DNA of 64,000 nucleotides, from NCBI GenBank assembly GCA_002633025.1, contig NMRB01001066.1:135000-198999 (forward strand), written 5' to 3'. The notes under the pieces were generated by a model. It saw nothing but the letters and a program-made list of their open reading frames with translations, searched no databases and had not been told where the DNA came from. Shown here in pieces: positions 19,488 to 30,897 of this stretch. Position 1 is the first letter of the stretch, and each line of letters starts with the position of its first letter. Origin of the DNA: Notospermus geniculatus (taxonomy: Eukaryota; Nemertea; Pilidiophora; Heteronemertea; Lineidae). A program made the position numbers and the translations under genes.

Positions 19488-19940
19488 TAGTATAGTAATC
19501 ACGTCCGCTTAAGCCCCCGTCACATATCAACTCCGGGGTCCGTACGGCCAGTAAAAACAGACAGATTGCCCTGAGCCCCGGGGAATGAAAACCGTAGAAA
19601 TGAAAATGAAAATCGTAATGAATCCATACTGTCTCTAAAATCCACGGCAAGCCGCTGGGTGGGGAATATCGTACGGGGCCCGGTGGATATGTGACGGGGG
19701 CTTTAGCAAGCATCAGCAGCTTCCGGGTTCGAAACCAGCCCGGGCCATGTGGGATAATCCCTGGGGTTATTCACGTCCTTCGCATGGGACACTAAGCCGT
19801 GGTGCCTTGTACCTTGTTTCTTTGCAAGGGCAAGTAAAAGACCCTATCCAAGTGAGGAACATGAGTACCTCGAGATGCCGGCCGCCTCCGCACTTATCAG
19901 GGCCTATAATACTACGGTTTCGGCCCTGACGGAAAAATCT
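19488..19940 (+). mobile_element. SINE-A copy split by MITE H in its head
   Basis: A degenerate A box (TAGCCTAGTATAG) at about 19493, then GTCCGCTTA, then MITE H, then AGCAAGC and the B-box area (GGGTTCGAAACC, one extra A), body and CTGACGGAAAAAT tail. The intact 55.2-kb SINE-A gives the empty-site sequence CGCTTAGCAAG, which proves the insertion point. Confidence 0.86.
19512..19702. mobile_element. MITE H with TTA TSD
   Basis: Perfect 17-bp inverted ends AGCCCCCGTCACATATC, TTA on both sides (19509-19511, 19703-19705), 191 bp. The interior has AATGAAAACCGTAGAAATG and ATACTGTCTCTAAAATCC. A second, internally deleted copy lies at 61958-62120. A 3-bp TTA TSD suggests the PIF/Harbinger superfamily. 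Confidence 0.9.
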
Positions 19941-20434
19941 TATACAAGGTACAATAGAAGGGTGCAGCAATTCAAGAAGAAATTGCATGGACGGGATGTG
20001 AAATGTTAAACGTCAGGGCAAATTGAAAATACCTAACTGAATGTTGAAATATATGACCATCGGACAGACCGAATTCTTGACCTATTTCTGAGAACCAACG
20101 TGCCAGACTATTGAATTGCAACTTAATAATTCCTTGGAAAGCTTCCGAAACAAAGACTGTAGTTCATTGCCTCCCACGAATCTGACCTGTCCAATCTTCC
20201 GCCAAGCCCAAATCACTAACTGATCTAATTATTGATGTAGAGAGATTCCTCATAATTTCATAGGTGCTATGATTGTACACGTTATACATCTCATTTGTTT
20301 GATATTATTGGACATTCGTCCCCAATTTATGGCCATGGAAAACTGATTTAGGATGGCTAGGACGTCATGTTGATATGGTCCCATGGTGGGTGTGATTTAC
20401 TGGAAGTGGTCCCTGTTCCCTTGAGGTCCACTTA
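19941..20434. other. Unassigned stretch
   Basis: No repeat or gene recognised. Confidence 0.4.
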
Positions 20435-20589
20435 AAGCCCAGGTCACACTGTGGCGACTTAGGCGGGCGAATCCCCGCGAACTAGAATGAAATACATTTA
20501 GTCCATGGACCATCTGCTCACCCCTTTGGACATAATAGTGTAATGACAGAGAGAGGTATGTACATGGTCCATGGACCATTTCATTCTAG
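20435..20589. mobile_element. MITE W, right arm truncated
   Basis: Starts after TTA (20432-20434) with AAGCCCAGGTCACACTGTGG and keeps GGCGGGCGAATCCCCGCG and two GTCCATGGAC palindromes. The right arm stops at TTTCATTCTAG, where a SINE-5S begins. Confidence 0.78.
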
Positions 20590-20725
20590 CCATGGAGGAT
20601 TTCCTTATGGGCTAGTGTTTGGCGCATTGGCCTCAGAGCTAAATGAGTTAAGCAACGTTGAGCGCGATCACTTATATGTATGTGGATGCATGGGTGACCG
20701 GCAAGCGTAAAATATATCTGGCCTT
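20589..20725 (+). mobile_element. SINE-5S copy, 3-prime truncated
   Basis: CCATGGAGGATTTCC leader, degenerate A box (TGGGCTAGTG), and a 5S-like block GAGTTAAGCAACGTTGAGCG ... ATGGGTGACCG at 20645-20700, with an 8-bp expansion in the middle. The 3-prime body is missing. Confidence 0.75.
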
Positions 20726-21260
20726 AGTGGATGGCCTCATACTGAATGTTACAATGTGAGAGAGAAAAAATCGGCATAGTCTCGTTGTCAGTTTCGATTG
20801 TCAATGACACTCAGTAACGTGGTTACTGACACAACAACTCTTCCAAAGAAGGAAATTTATAACATCGAAGGCTGTAAAATTCTGTACGAGACGATTTGAA
20901 AGTGTTTCCGAGATGACTTCGATTTCCTGCCTAAAACTGACAGATGAGCAATGAAAGTCAGCAACTTTTTATGCTGATCAAATTTTTATGGTGCCGTGCA
21001 AACCTAATCTCAATGATGATGTGATTTGATTGAATATACCGCGGCATTTTTCATCCGCAATTGTTTGTATTACACCGCTTCATCCGACTTCGCCATAGAA
21101 GTAAAACATGTACAATTCTGGCTACTGATGGAAAAACAGCATCTTCATTTATGATCAGTAGGAGTACAGTCCACGAAAGTAATGGCACTTTAGTGTAGAT
21201 TTAGTTATGGCGTCGTATATCTTTGGCTGATGCGACAAATGACCATCCTCCACCTTGAGG
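20726..21260. other. Unassigned stretch
   Basis: No repeat or gene recognised. Confidence 0.4.
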
Positions 21261-21495
21261 AGCCTTGATAGCCCAGCGGCAATATCACGTGCCTGGTTCG
21301 AATCCAGCCCGGACCACATGGAATTTATCCACCCAGGCTTTTCACTCCGTCGCATGGGAGAGAAAGTCGTAGTGCCTTCGCAAGAGCAAGTAAAAGACCC
21401 CATCCAAGTGAGGAACATGAGTAGCTTGAGATGGCCTCTTTACGAGGAACAATAATGCTATGGCTTCGGCCCTGAGTGAAAAATCCAAATACCAC
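21261..21495 (+). mobile_element. SINE-A copy, slightly truncated head
   Basis: AGCCTTGATAGCCCAGCGGC (A box), then directly GTGCCTGGTTCGAATCC (B box near 21296-21306), so the head lacks the anticodon-arm equivalent. The body is intact apart from a short deletion after AGTCGTAGTGCC. Ends AAAAATCCAAATAC. Confidence 0.85.
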
Positions 21496-22303
21496 CCTCC
21501 ATCCGCTGTAACCTTTGGGGCGGACAAATCCTATCCGTAGAGGTGGTCTANATATTTGGTCCTATAAACTTGTTACGTAAGATTGACCTCGAAATAGGCC
21601 AATAGAAAGTTTCCATTTTCCCAGTTCAAAGATATCGACCTTCGAATAAATAAATGACTACAAAAATCCCCGAAGTTATTACAGTTATATCACGGTAAGG
21701 CCACAAAAAGCAGCCTTTTCGATTTTTCATGGAAAGCGAATATTTTGTTCGTATCGGATGTCAATTTAATGATAGCACAACGTAAATTGGTCTATTGTTA
21801 TCCTAAAATGTCGTAAATGTAATCCTAGAGCGTCATCCGTAATATTCAATGGTGCACTCCCCCAAATTGTCAACAAGTTGAAATCGACAGAATTAGACAC
21901 CGTATAAGGGTTAAACTCCATTATCACTAAGATGACAGCAATGTTGTTTTATTCAAGATATAACTGCTCGCGAAAACCCAGATTATATTAATAAGCTCCT
22001 CCTGTTGAGTGTCGTGTATTATTTGAGCGTACGCTAATGGATTACGAGAAAGCAGTCTTCAGTTTTTTACTATAAATTCACTAGTCGTACAATTAGTGTT
22101 GAAGTAGATTCAAGTTAAGGAACATTGGTAAGGTGCTTCTCCCAAGAGAGTATTTTAACGACGATTCATCCTGTCGTCTCGTTTTGTTAATTTCTTTTAA
22201 ATTGTATCGATTGATAATCAGCGAATGGAAATCTAAACAGCTACGTTAATCACACCGGAAGCGAATGAGATGAACGTGTCACAAGCTGGTTTACTTTATA
22301 CCC
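21496..22303. other. Unassigned stretch, single N at 21551
   Basis: AT-rich with no recognised repeat or gene. Confidence 0.4.
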
Positions 22304-22544
22304 CAGTCACAATGAGCTAGTTCTCAGTACGTCCTACTCCTTGAAAATGTTGCCGAACGGGCACAAACTGTGTGCGAATGGAGTGGACGTAGTGGCAACT
22401 TTTCACAGACTTTTTACGAACTTCATGGACGGGCTCGGACTGGCAGGGTGCTCCAGCACTTCGAGACACTATTTGGCCAACGTTACACGTTTTACGATTT
22501 TTTAGCTGGCACACGACGTTTTCAGAACGAGCTCAGTGTGACAG
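22304..22544. mobile_element. MITE X, copy 1
   Basis: Ends AGTCACAATGAGCTAGTTC and the inverse of ACTGTCACACTGAGCTCGTTC. The interior (TTGCCGAACGGGC, ACGAACTTCATGGACGGGC, TATTTGGCCAAC) matches 60442-60679 in the same orientation. Two independent copies support an element; TSD unclear. Confidence 0.75.
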
Positions 22545-22678
22545 TACGTATAGGTTGTGTCGGACTATACATGTATGTTACGTACATGTAGTGGTTTTTT
22601 ATTCGGGGTCGGGATATGGCAAGTTCGGACCCTGCTTCTAATGCGGTTCAACAACATTTTAAACGACCGCAGTTAAAA

Positions 22679-22778
22679 TTCATGATTAGCTCACACTTTT
22701 CATAATTGATTCACAGATTTCAAAATTAACTCACAGTTTTCAAAATCAACTCACAGGTTTCAAGATGGGTTAACACTT
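22679..22778 (+). repeat. 20-bp minisatellite, five units
   Basis: Five head-to-tail units related to TTCAAAATTAACTCACAGTT at exact 20-bp spacing, with increasing divergence toward the edges. Confidence 0.85.
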
Positions 22779-22973
22779 ATGAGGCAGTCTGGGAAAATCC
22801 GTCGGATGTAGCATTTAAGGAACATGTTAAAGGCGTTGGTGAACCCGCACATTTAATCGCTGAAATGTACTTCGTAACAGGTAAACAGTAGCAGATCAAT
22901 GCACAGGTAATCTGACAGCCCTTGTTGATCATTCAGCGACATCGACGAGAGTTCCTCGACCGCCTCACACTAA

Positions 22974-23630
22974 AGGCTGCCGTACACGATACATTTTTTC
23001 CTACGAAATATTTCGTACGATTTCTCATCCAATTTTATTGGAAGGAAATATTTCGCATCCCGCCGTAGATGATCCTATTTATTTCCTAGGAAATATTACG
23101 TTGCAGTGTAAATGTTATTGTGTGTGACGAGAAATATGACCCCATCACGGGGTCATACGTTTTTGTAGGATTGCTATTACATGCGAACAAAGGGGCACAA
23201 AGCGTCAATTGTACAATAATCTGCGACCACGGCGTACACGATAGGAATTATTTTCTATACCATTTTATTGTACAAGAAAAATAGGACACTGACAGAACCT
23301 ATTTGTGGATTTTTTCCGATAGGACAACAATGGGACGATGTTTCCCGTCATAAACGGTAATATATAAATATTGCACGACAAGCCATGGAATAGTCAAAAT
23401 TATTCAACGGTGAAAAAGATTATTTCACGAGGCGCATACCTCAACTTCATTAAAATAGGGCACTGGGTATTCCGTGAAATATACATGTAGCCATGGAATA
23501 GTAAAAATTATCGCATGGACACGTGACGGTGAATGACGCGCCGTGATTGGTCGACGTTGCTTTGAGGTATGATAATTTATTTTCCCACAAAATATTTCGT
23601 AGGAAAAAAATGTATCGTGTACGGCGGCCT
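22974..23630. mobile_element. MITE, AGGCTGCCGTACACGAT ends (657 bp)
   Basis: AGGCTGCCGTACACGATACA and its near inverse, with arms continuing through TTTTTCCTACGAAATATTTCG. TAA precedes and TTA follows, so a TA TSD with a TAAAGGC end is equally possible. The interior has several further AAATATTT-CG words and two related GGAATAGT-AAAATTAT copies. Confidence 0.8.
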
Positions 23631-24060
23631 TTAGCAAGATTGACACATATAGTTCACAAGACTCAAAGTGTTCCAAGGACATTTCTGATCTAAAATTACA
23701 AAATACTTCCGGCAACTACATGTAAACACCCTGGTTAAATTGATCATTAAAACACGCAAACTTGTAATGAATCCCTCATACCCAACTTGACATCCAGTTA
23801 TTCCAGGGCATCAAACGAGTCAAAAAACAGATTTTTTCCGAACTAAAATGTCAGAAGGTAGAGATCGGCAAAAGAAAACTAACTCGGGGAAACTTTCTTT
23901 GAACTTGATACACAGAATCCTCAAAATATCGTCTGCTACACCAATTATCAGATAATGGAGGAACTTTCCCAGATTTATAATCCGCCAAATTTTCCCCCGA
24001 CATCAACCTGCTTATTCGGCTTCTCAACTTTGATGTCCAAAATAAGTAGAAAATAATAAT
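23631..24060. other. Unassigned stretch
   Basis: No repeat or gene recognised. Confidence 0.4.
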
Positions 24061-24437
24061 GTACTATATTACATTGTCTAGTTATGGCATTAGGCTTAAC
24101 TTTATACATGTAGTTTTACAATTAAAAAATGTTCATGACAAAAAAGTCTTTGTCATATTAAATTTGACTTGTTTTCGACCATTACGACGTACCATATTAC
24201 ATTGTCTACTTATACATGTACATGTAGCATTGGACCTAACTTTATAATTTGATAATTAAAAAAATGTTCATGGGAAAACTTCTTTGTCATAAATTTGACT
24301 TGTTTTCGACCATTACGACGTACTATAGTGCATTGTCTAGTTATGGCTTTCGGCTTTGTAATTTTATAATTAAAAAATATTTATGGGAAAACTTCTTTGT
24401 CATAAATTTAACTTGTTTTCGACCATAACGACGTACA
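24061..24437 (+). repeat. Tandem repeat, three units of about 130 bp
   Basis: Units start GTACYATATTACATTGTCTA at 24061, 24189 and 24320 and include ATGTTCATGGGAAAACTTC and TTTGACTTGTTTTCGACC. Confidence 0.88.
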
Positions 24438-24893
24438 AATAAATGCTCTGGGATTAACAGAAGAGAACTACTTTTATCGGAATTTATGTAAAATATGTAA
24501 AATATTTCTGCAACACTAGTTCTGACAAGAACAATTATAGGGAAGAAAAATAGCTTGTCCCTTGGGAGACTTTGGGAAGTTATCGAAATATTTGCTCCTA
24601 ATCACATGGGAACCACACTGACAGCAAAAAAGAAAGTCCGGCGTTACCTGTCGAAAAAATCTTGCAGGGTTTTCAACATTTTTCTCTTTGGAGATTAGAT
24701 TTTTTCAACTGCCACAACTTTAATATGCATTTCCCCCTCAGGATTTCTGCGTAGCCTTGTACATGTAGTCAGCAGTGTTGTTGGAAAAGGATGGCAACTA
24801 GAAAGTAGCATAGGCCTAGATTCGCATATATTTCGTCAGGGCCAGGGACAGAAGTCACAGCGCAGGAGGAAAACATTGAATACAGCATGAGGG

Positions 24894-25161
24894 TAAAGTA
24901 TGATTCACCCTAACTTCAACATGGGCAAAGTGCCAGGCCTGTGCAACAGACACCACAAGTGAATAGAATGATTAAACCACAAACCACGGTATTTACCAGT
25001 TGACTGAGCACAACCTTGGATTTGCTATATTCTCTTGGAAAGTAATCCAAGTTACCCTAACATCATTAGGCAACTGCGACATGGATTATTTACCACTGAC
25101 CTGTGCACATTTCCAAGCTTGGCACTTTGCCCATGTTGAAGTTAGGGTGAATCATACTTTA
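24894..25161. mobile_element. MITE with TAAAGTATGATTCACCC ends, duplicate 1
   Basis: Arms TAAAGTATGATTCACCCTAA and its inverse, continuing through CTTCAACATGGGCAAAGTGCC. 268 bp. Interior inverted words CAACCTTGGATT / AATCCAAGTTA. TSD not separable from the TA at the ends. Confidence 0.82.
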
Positions 25162-25705
25162 GACCACGTACAGAAATATGTATTGAATATGGTATCACAA
25201 ACGCTATAGCCGCTTTTACCCGGAGTAGGGTCGATACGTTTCGAGGCCAGTGACAACGTACTTTTGTACCANATTAACAGAAGAGAACTACTTTTATCGG
25301 CATTTGTGTAAAATATTTCTGCAACACTAGTTCTGACAAGAACAATTTATAGGGAAGAAAAATAACTTGTCTCTTGGGAGACTTTGGTAAGTTATCGAAA
25401 TATTTGCTCCTAATCACCGGGGAACCTCACTGACAGCAAAAAAGAAAGTCCGGCGTTACCTGTCGAAAAAATCTTGCAGGGTTTTGAACATTTTTCTCTT
25501 TGGAGATTAGATTTTTTCAACTGCCACAACTTTAATATGCATTTCCCCCTCAGGATTTCAGCGTAGCCTTGTACATGTAGTCAGCAGTGTTGTTGGAAAA
25601 GGATGGCAACTAGAAAGTAGCGTAGGCCTAGATTCGCATATATTTCGTCAGGGCTAGGGACAGAAGTCACAGCGTAGGAGGGAAACATTGAATACAGCAT
25701 GAGGG

Positions 25706-25973
25706 TAAAGTATGATTCACCCTAACTTCAACATGGGCAAAGTGCCAGGCCTGTGCAACAGACACCACAAGTGAATAGAATGATTAAACCACAAACCACG
25801 GTATTTACCAGTTGACTGAGCACAACCTTGGATTTGCTATATTCTCTTGGAAAGTAAACCAAGTTACCCTAACATCATTAGGTAACTGCGACATGGATTA
25901 TTTACCACTGACCTGTGCACATTTCCAAGCTTTGCACTTTGCCCATGTTGAAGTTAGGGTGAATCATACTTTA
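25706..25973. mobile_element. MITE with TAAAGTATGATTCACCC ends, duplicate 2
   Basis: The same element inside the second duplicate, at the same relative place. The element predates the duplication (or the assembly artefact). Confidence 0.82.
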
Positions 25974-26083
25974 GACCACGTACAGAAATATGTATTGAAT
26001 ATGGTATCACAAACGCTATAGCCGCTTTTACCCGGAGTAGGGTCGATACGTTTCGAGGCCAGTGACAACGTACTTTTGTACCA

Positions 26084-26533
26084 GAAAAAGGAAATGACAC
26101 TACCCAAAGCCACGGACAAAAGTATAGGCCTACTGCATGATCCCTGCATATGATGACAAAAACACTGCAGGAATGTGTCGAGGTATTTCGGAAAAGATCC
26201 ACATCTACAGTCCATCATGAACAAAATGACTGACAACCGCATTACCGCATCTGAAGCTATCCTCTTTTCCACCTTAAAGGGGCACGATACCGCCAGTTTT
26301 TGTCAACAGTCGGCGCCACCGGCGGTGATTGCATCATCAACCAATACAGTAGTTTTGCCTTTCGCCCCAGTGTTAGAGAATGTACATGATTGTATGATTA
26401 CAATACAATGCATACATGTAGGGCCTACATGGACACCCCCGGGGACGAGAGTTACTCTACATGGGCGAGGTTGAAGCGATACTTTAACAACATTGTCAAT
26501 AGAGGGCTCCCTTCCCTATGGTCTTTGGATCAG
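26084..26533. other. Unassigned stretch with possible TTAA element
   Basis: TTAAAGGGGCACGATACCGCC at 26274 and ...GCGATACTTTAA near 26475-26486 are weakly inverted and could be ends of a TTAA-flanked element of about 210 bp. Not secure. Confidence 0.35.
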
Positions 26534-26935
26534 GGCCGTCTGACCGCACAGAAAGTCCGATAGTGTTATCGGTGCCTATCGGCAGTTAGTTCTAACGCAT
26601 TTTCCCATTAACTAATGGGTGGCATCCACTAGAGCGCCGACAACATTAGGAAGGGGTGTGGAAGCAAACTATGTCATTTCGGCATTCTTTCCCCGTCAAT
26701 GACTATTGGGCATTTTGCCCTCTCCCGAAAGTGCAGAAATGCCAGGAAATGTTTAGTAATGATAAACACCGTGAACGGAATCTTTTAAGAATATGCGGAG
26801 AGGTTGCTGAATGAATGCCGATTTAGTAAACTTGCATTCCGCGTCTTGTCCGCGCCCTAGTGGACGCCAGGTTTAAACAGCAGATAGGCACGGAAAGCAC
26901 TGTTGGACTTCCTCTGCGGTCGGCCCCGAGGCCTG
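26534..26935. mobile_element. Inverted-repeat element, GGCCG-ACCGCA ends
   Basis: Left GGCCGTCTGACCGCACAG and right inverse GGCCGACCGCAGAGG align, followed by GAAAGTCC-A-AGTG and GTGCCTATC, over about 100 bp. GTCCACTAGGGCG-type words recall the Mutator-type arms. TSD not found. Confidence 0.65.
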
Positions 26936-28165
26936 CTGTGACACCATTGGATTGACCGCCCAATCATGTAGAAAAGAGAATAATTCATTTTCGATATGAC
27001 GGACCATCCTTTCTGAGTGGACTATAACCTCTGGTGCTATTCATCATCACCTGGTCACTCATTAACAGCCGTTACCGGCTGATTAATATCATTGACAGAA
27101 TTATTTCCGTTTGACGGAAGTTATTGTCGCTATGCGAACCGTCGGTGAAAATCTTCGGTAGGATTTCGCGATATGCAGGAAATATGCAGGAAATGTCGCT
27201 AAAAATAAACTCAAGACGGTATGACCGAGCGTTAATGAAATGATGTCAATATTGCACCTTCCAGTCGTGTCATTTTCTCAGACTTTTTTTCCGATAATGC
27301 CATATTGTGTCAATCGCTGTCAGCAACTCCGTCTCATCAAATGCAAAAAAGCATACGTCAGGCATGTTACTACTCTGAGAAGAAAAATTTCTCCCAGGCC
27401 ATTATCCATCCGTCTCGCGGCGGCTCTGACGCGATATTCGCGTCAGCAAAAACGGCGACGTGTTTTTGTAAAGAAACCAGCGAAATTCGACGACAGGAGA
27501 ATGATGACAAAAACCAGTTCACCAAAATTCCAGACAAAATTTCTGAAAGTTCCTAAGTAATGTTTTTTCACATTTCGGAAGAAACCTTTTTAGAATTTGA
27601 TTTTTTGAAGAACGAATTTATTAGAGACATAAAGCTACTTTCCCGAGAAGGATTTTGGATTTATTTTATCCCGCGTAAATACCCGCACTAGACGTAAAAA
27701 TCAGCGCAGATTCTGTCGGATTCTTCTATCACCAAAGACGTTTGTGAAAATAAGTGAATGAAACTACTCAATGAATTGCACGATGCTGCGAACATTACGA
27801 CAACTTTAACTTGCCAACTACTCCTTTACGGCAATCGATATCTTCAAACAGTTCCAAAGAAATTCACGCATGCGGAAAATTAAATTGGGAATCATCGCAA
27901 GAAGCTGCACATAATTTGCACTCCCAAATGGGCTCGCACCACTTTTTTCTCCGCACAGTAGTTAACTTCATTTGCATATCGTTACGTCATTTTTCAAATT
28001 TTACTCTTGATCGCTGATGTTTCTCTTTAGCAATATTCACACGCATGCTCTGGTTAGCGTTGTAAGAGTAAAGAATGTCCCCGTGTAAAATGTTCCACTT
28101 CCATTGATTTACGAGTGATAAACGGGTATATATAGTACTTTCGAAAAAAGATGGCCGTCAGAAGC
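26936..28165. other. Unassigned stretch
   Basis: 1.2 kb without recognised repeats. A plus-strand open frame at 27240-27560 is basic and shows no known motif. Confidence 0.4.
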
Positions 28166-28168
28166 TTA

Positions 28169-28484
28169 AGCCTGTGTCACACTGTGGCGACTTAGGCGGG
28201 CGAATCCCCGCGAACTGGAATGAAATGGTCCATGGACCATGTACATACCTCTCTCTGTCATTACACTATTATGTCCAAAGGGGTGAGCACATGGTCCATG
28301 GACCATTTCATTCTAGTTCGCGGGGATTCGCCCGCCTAAGTCGCCACAGTGTGACATGGGCTTGTATTCATAAAAGCTAGCAAATGCTTTTACTTTAGGT
28401 TTTGTAGTACATTTACATTGGACCTCGCTGTACAAATCTTAAGTAAAAGCATTTGCCAACTTTTATAAATACAAGCCATGGGCT
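28169..28484. mobile_element. MITE W, complete, TTA TSD, with nested fold-back MITE
   Basis: Outer ends AGCCTGTGTCACACTGTGG and the inverse of AGCCCATGTCACACTGTGG. TTA at 28166-28168 and 28485-28487. The arms carry GCGACTTAGGCGGGCG and the ATGGTCCATGGACCAT palindrome. A second element (28360-28476) sits in the last 10 bp of the right arm, and removing it restores the W end and its TTA. Reference copy for fragments at 10.5, 15.6, 20.4 and 44.3 kb. Confidence 0.9.
28360..28476. mobile_element. Fold-back MITE (CAAATGCTTTTACTT core), nested in MITE W
   Basis: Ends GCTTGTATTCATAAAAG and the inverse of GCTTGTATTTATAAAAG; core arms GCAAATGCTTTTACTT. CATGG on both sides (28355-28359, 28477-28481), or ATG if the ends are GGCTTG. 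The core is shared with 32690-32805. Confidence 0.88.
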
Positions 28485-28670
28485 TTATACATGTACCATT
28501 CAATGGCAGCTGGCATGCACGCTAAGCTGGTCAAGCGGGCCATGCGCACAAAAGTTTTCAATAGGTAAAATAATTGTCTGAAGGGAAGCGTTTGGTAGTG
28601 TTATATCATGGTTGGAAAATAAATGGCCACGACGTCATGTGGACAACATTTGTCCAGCAAGGCGTTCTAA

Positions 28671-28819
28671 AGGCGGTGACAGACTGGCGCGTAAGCAGCG
28701 CGTCCGAAAGCGTTCAACCAATCAGGCAGGCGGTAGCACGGACCGAAATACCTACTGAAGAATCTGATTGGCGGAACGCCTGCAGGACGCGCCGCGTACG
28801 CGCCAGTCTGTCACCGGCT
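28671..28819. mobile_element. Small MITE, GGTGACAGACTGGCGCG ends
   Basis: 149 bp. Arms GGCGGTGACAGACTGGCGCG and the inverse of GCCGGTGACAGACTGGCGCG. Flanks TAA/TTA (or TA with an AAGG end). Confidence 0.82.
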
Positions 28820-29635
28820 TTACTCTGAATGTTTGGAAAATTTCGGAAAAATGTTGGCAATGTATTTCAAGGAGAACAAAGGACAATGAGAATAGCATTC
28901 TTGAAAGTTCATTGTTCGTCACCATTACGAGAAGTTCATTACATATGGAGTCCATTCAGCGGAATGGTCTGTAATGGGTTTCACTTGGGAACTTTTGGAA
29001 ACATGCCCACGTTTATTACATTGCCTTGTCAGTGAAGTCTACACGTCACTTGAGGCTACCTACACAATATTACGGAAGCCATGGGTAATATTGAATTCAC
29101 ATCATATGTCCTATATTCTTCCTAACCGAATGAGATTGCGAATCGTAACGTCAATATACACAATCATTGTACCGAAGTATGACATTAAGGATCAAGGATA
29201 AACAAAAAGACATCCCGACTGCAGTCCTTGGGGAAGTAATTGATTAGTATGCCACTGACGTATATGTATTGCTGGGTTTTGAAAGACCTTGGCTGACAAC
29301 TTCGCCGCGTCGAGCCGCAGTGGCGATAGACATGCAGCTGGGCGAACAAAGTTTTGGGCATCATTTTCCCTCGTTCAATCGGAAATGCCCCCAGTCAAAA
29401 GAGTTTTGGACTTAATGGGGATCATAGCTACGACAGCACACCGAAACCGGATCTATACAAAGGTTGCCTCTTGTTTGGGAAATTGATTAGGAACTGGATG
29501 TCACTTTCAGTTCAATTGGGTTTTTTTTGTATTTGTATTAATTTGATTTGTTCTGGCCAAACGTACTTAATTGAACTCAGGAATGTGACCAGATCACATT
29601 TACCAAAAGATAGTGGTGTTGCACAACACTAGATA
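28820..29635. other. Unassigned stretch
   Basis: No repeat recognised. Short overlapping plus-strand open frames (for example 29289-29486) lack recognisable motifs. Confidence 0.35.
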
Positions 29636-29637
29636 TA

Positions 29638-29880
29638 AGCCCTTGTTACACTACATAAAAAACCCGTGTCGAACCCGGGTTTTTTCTGTCCACACCTGTT
29701 AAAAACGCGGTGTAATAATCCCCTCCGAGCTCGAACGGTTTTTGGAGGGCTTAATTTAGGTCCCCGTCACAAAATGTGAGTACTGTTGACGGGCACCGGG
29801 CCTCAGGAGGGATTTTTCACAGCCGGGCAAGACCCGGGTGTCAAAAAACCCGGGGATTTCAATGTAGTGTAACCACGGCT
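29638..29880. mobile_element. MITE, AGCC-TTACACTACAT ends, TA-flanked
   Basis: AGCCCTTGTTACACTACAT and the inverse of AGCCGTGGTTACACTACAT. Subterminal AACCCGGGTT-type blocks occur in both arms. TA on each side. Confidence 0.8.
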
Positions 29881-29906
29881 TATCCGTAGGGTTGGCGTAA
29901 TCAATA

Positions 29907-30027
29907 GGGAGGTTTCGCAAGCGTCCGGTTAGGTCCTACGACGACGTTTATCTATTGTGTGGGAATACCCAAACAATTATAGATAAACGTCGTCGTATGG
30001 CCTAACCGGGCGCTTGCGAAACCTGCC
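29907..30027. mobile_element. Fold-back MITE, GGGAGGTTTCGCAAGCG ends, TA TSD
   Basis: 121 bp. Arms GGGAGGTTTCGCAAGCG and GACGACGTTTATCTAT pair with their inverses around a 20-bp loop. TA at 29905-29906 and 30028-30029. Related GGGAGG ends occur at 41460-41850 and 37665-37798. Confidence 0.84.
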
Positions 30028-30179
30028 TAATAGCTCTTTCACGGTGTCAGCTAAAGCCAGTCAGCCATCACACTGGCTGCTGAGGGTTGTGCAACATTCT
30101 TATTTGTGATCACACCATTACAGTTTAGTAACAAGAGGTTAGCCAAGTACCTTTGGCCAGATCGATCTGAAAAACACTA

Positions 30180-30626
30180 TACTACACTTCATTCCACATC
30201 CCAGTGGCGCGAGGTTTTCAGCCGGTATCTCCGCAACGGCTGGGTCAAATTCGACATACCATACATCAATTGACTTGTCTTTCTTGTCGGTATCTTTCTG
30301 CTATCTTCATTTTTCGCGTAAGGCCGGCATAACGGATCCCTTTCTTAAAACCCACTTCATTTCGCTATGCTGTTCAGTGCAGTTTACACGTGCGCGATGC
30401 ACTGCGTCGTTTCAAAATGGCCGCCATTTCAGCCGTAAACACAAACTGTGATTTGTGAAAGAACTTTTTTCTGCCACGTTTTTCGGGAAAATGATAGTGT
30501 GATGATGCCTGTAGCGGCAAAAAAGACAAATCGATTGATGTATGGTATGTCAAATTTGGCCCAGCCGTTGCGGAGCTATCGTTGATAAACTTCGCGCCAC
30601 TCGAAAGTGGAATGGAGAGTAGACTA
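30180..30626. mobile_element. Long-arm inverted-repeat element
   Basis: Arms of about 80-100 bp: CATTCCACATCCCAGTGGCG, CTCCGCAACGGCTGGGTCAA and GACATACCATACATCAAT recur inverted at 30520-30615. The interior has no coding potential. Boundaries are approximate and no TSD was resolved. Confidence 0.75.
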
Positions 30627-30897
30627 CCATTCCACTTACACCACGTACTCCCTTGAACCTTCGCGAGATGAATTGAATAGCATTCCAACATAAACCAATA
30701 AGCATCGACCTGTCGCAAATAGGATCTTGTAGACATGATTCCTTACCCCTGTGAGGCCATGCCGACAAAGATATCCAATCGGCAAAAAACATGCCACACA
30801 GAAACATGGCTCAATTGATTTTTTCTCTTTCATTAGCGCCGCCGGATATAGACGGAATCGCCACAAAAAAATAAATAATAATAAACCAGTACCTTCA

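Larger units (their letters stand above)
24453..26083 (+). repeat. Direct duplication of about 0.81 kb with an N at the joint
   Basis: 24453-25271 and 25273-26083 are near-identical, starting ATTAACAGAAGAGAACTAC and ending GTACTTTTGTACCA. Differences are a handful of substitutions and a 9-bp indel (a repeated AAAATATGT). The single undetermined base at 25272 lies exactly between them. It is either a true tandem duplication or two alleles placed side by side. Confidence 0.9.

Noticed and set aside
19300-19713. 137-codon minus-strand open frame
   Set aside because: It spans MITE H and the SINE-A head, whose junctions are proven insertions, so it cannot be an ancestral gene.
25000-26021. Two near-identical 69-codon frames 812 bp apart
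   Set aside because: Their similarity comes from the 0.81-kb duplication, not from selection on a protein, and they lie across a MITE.
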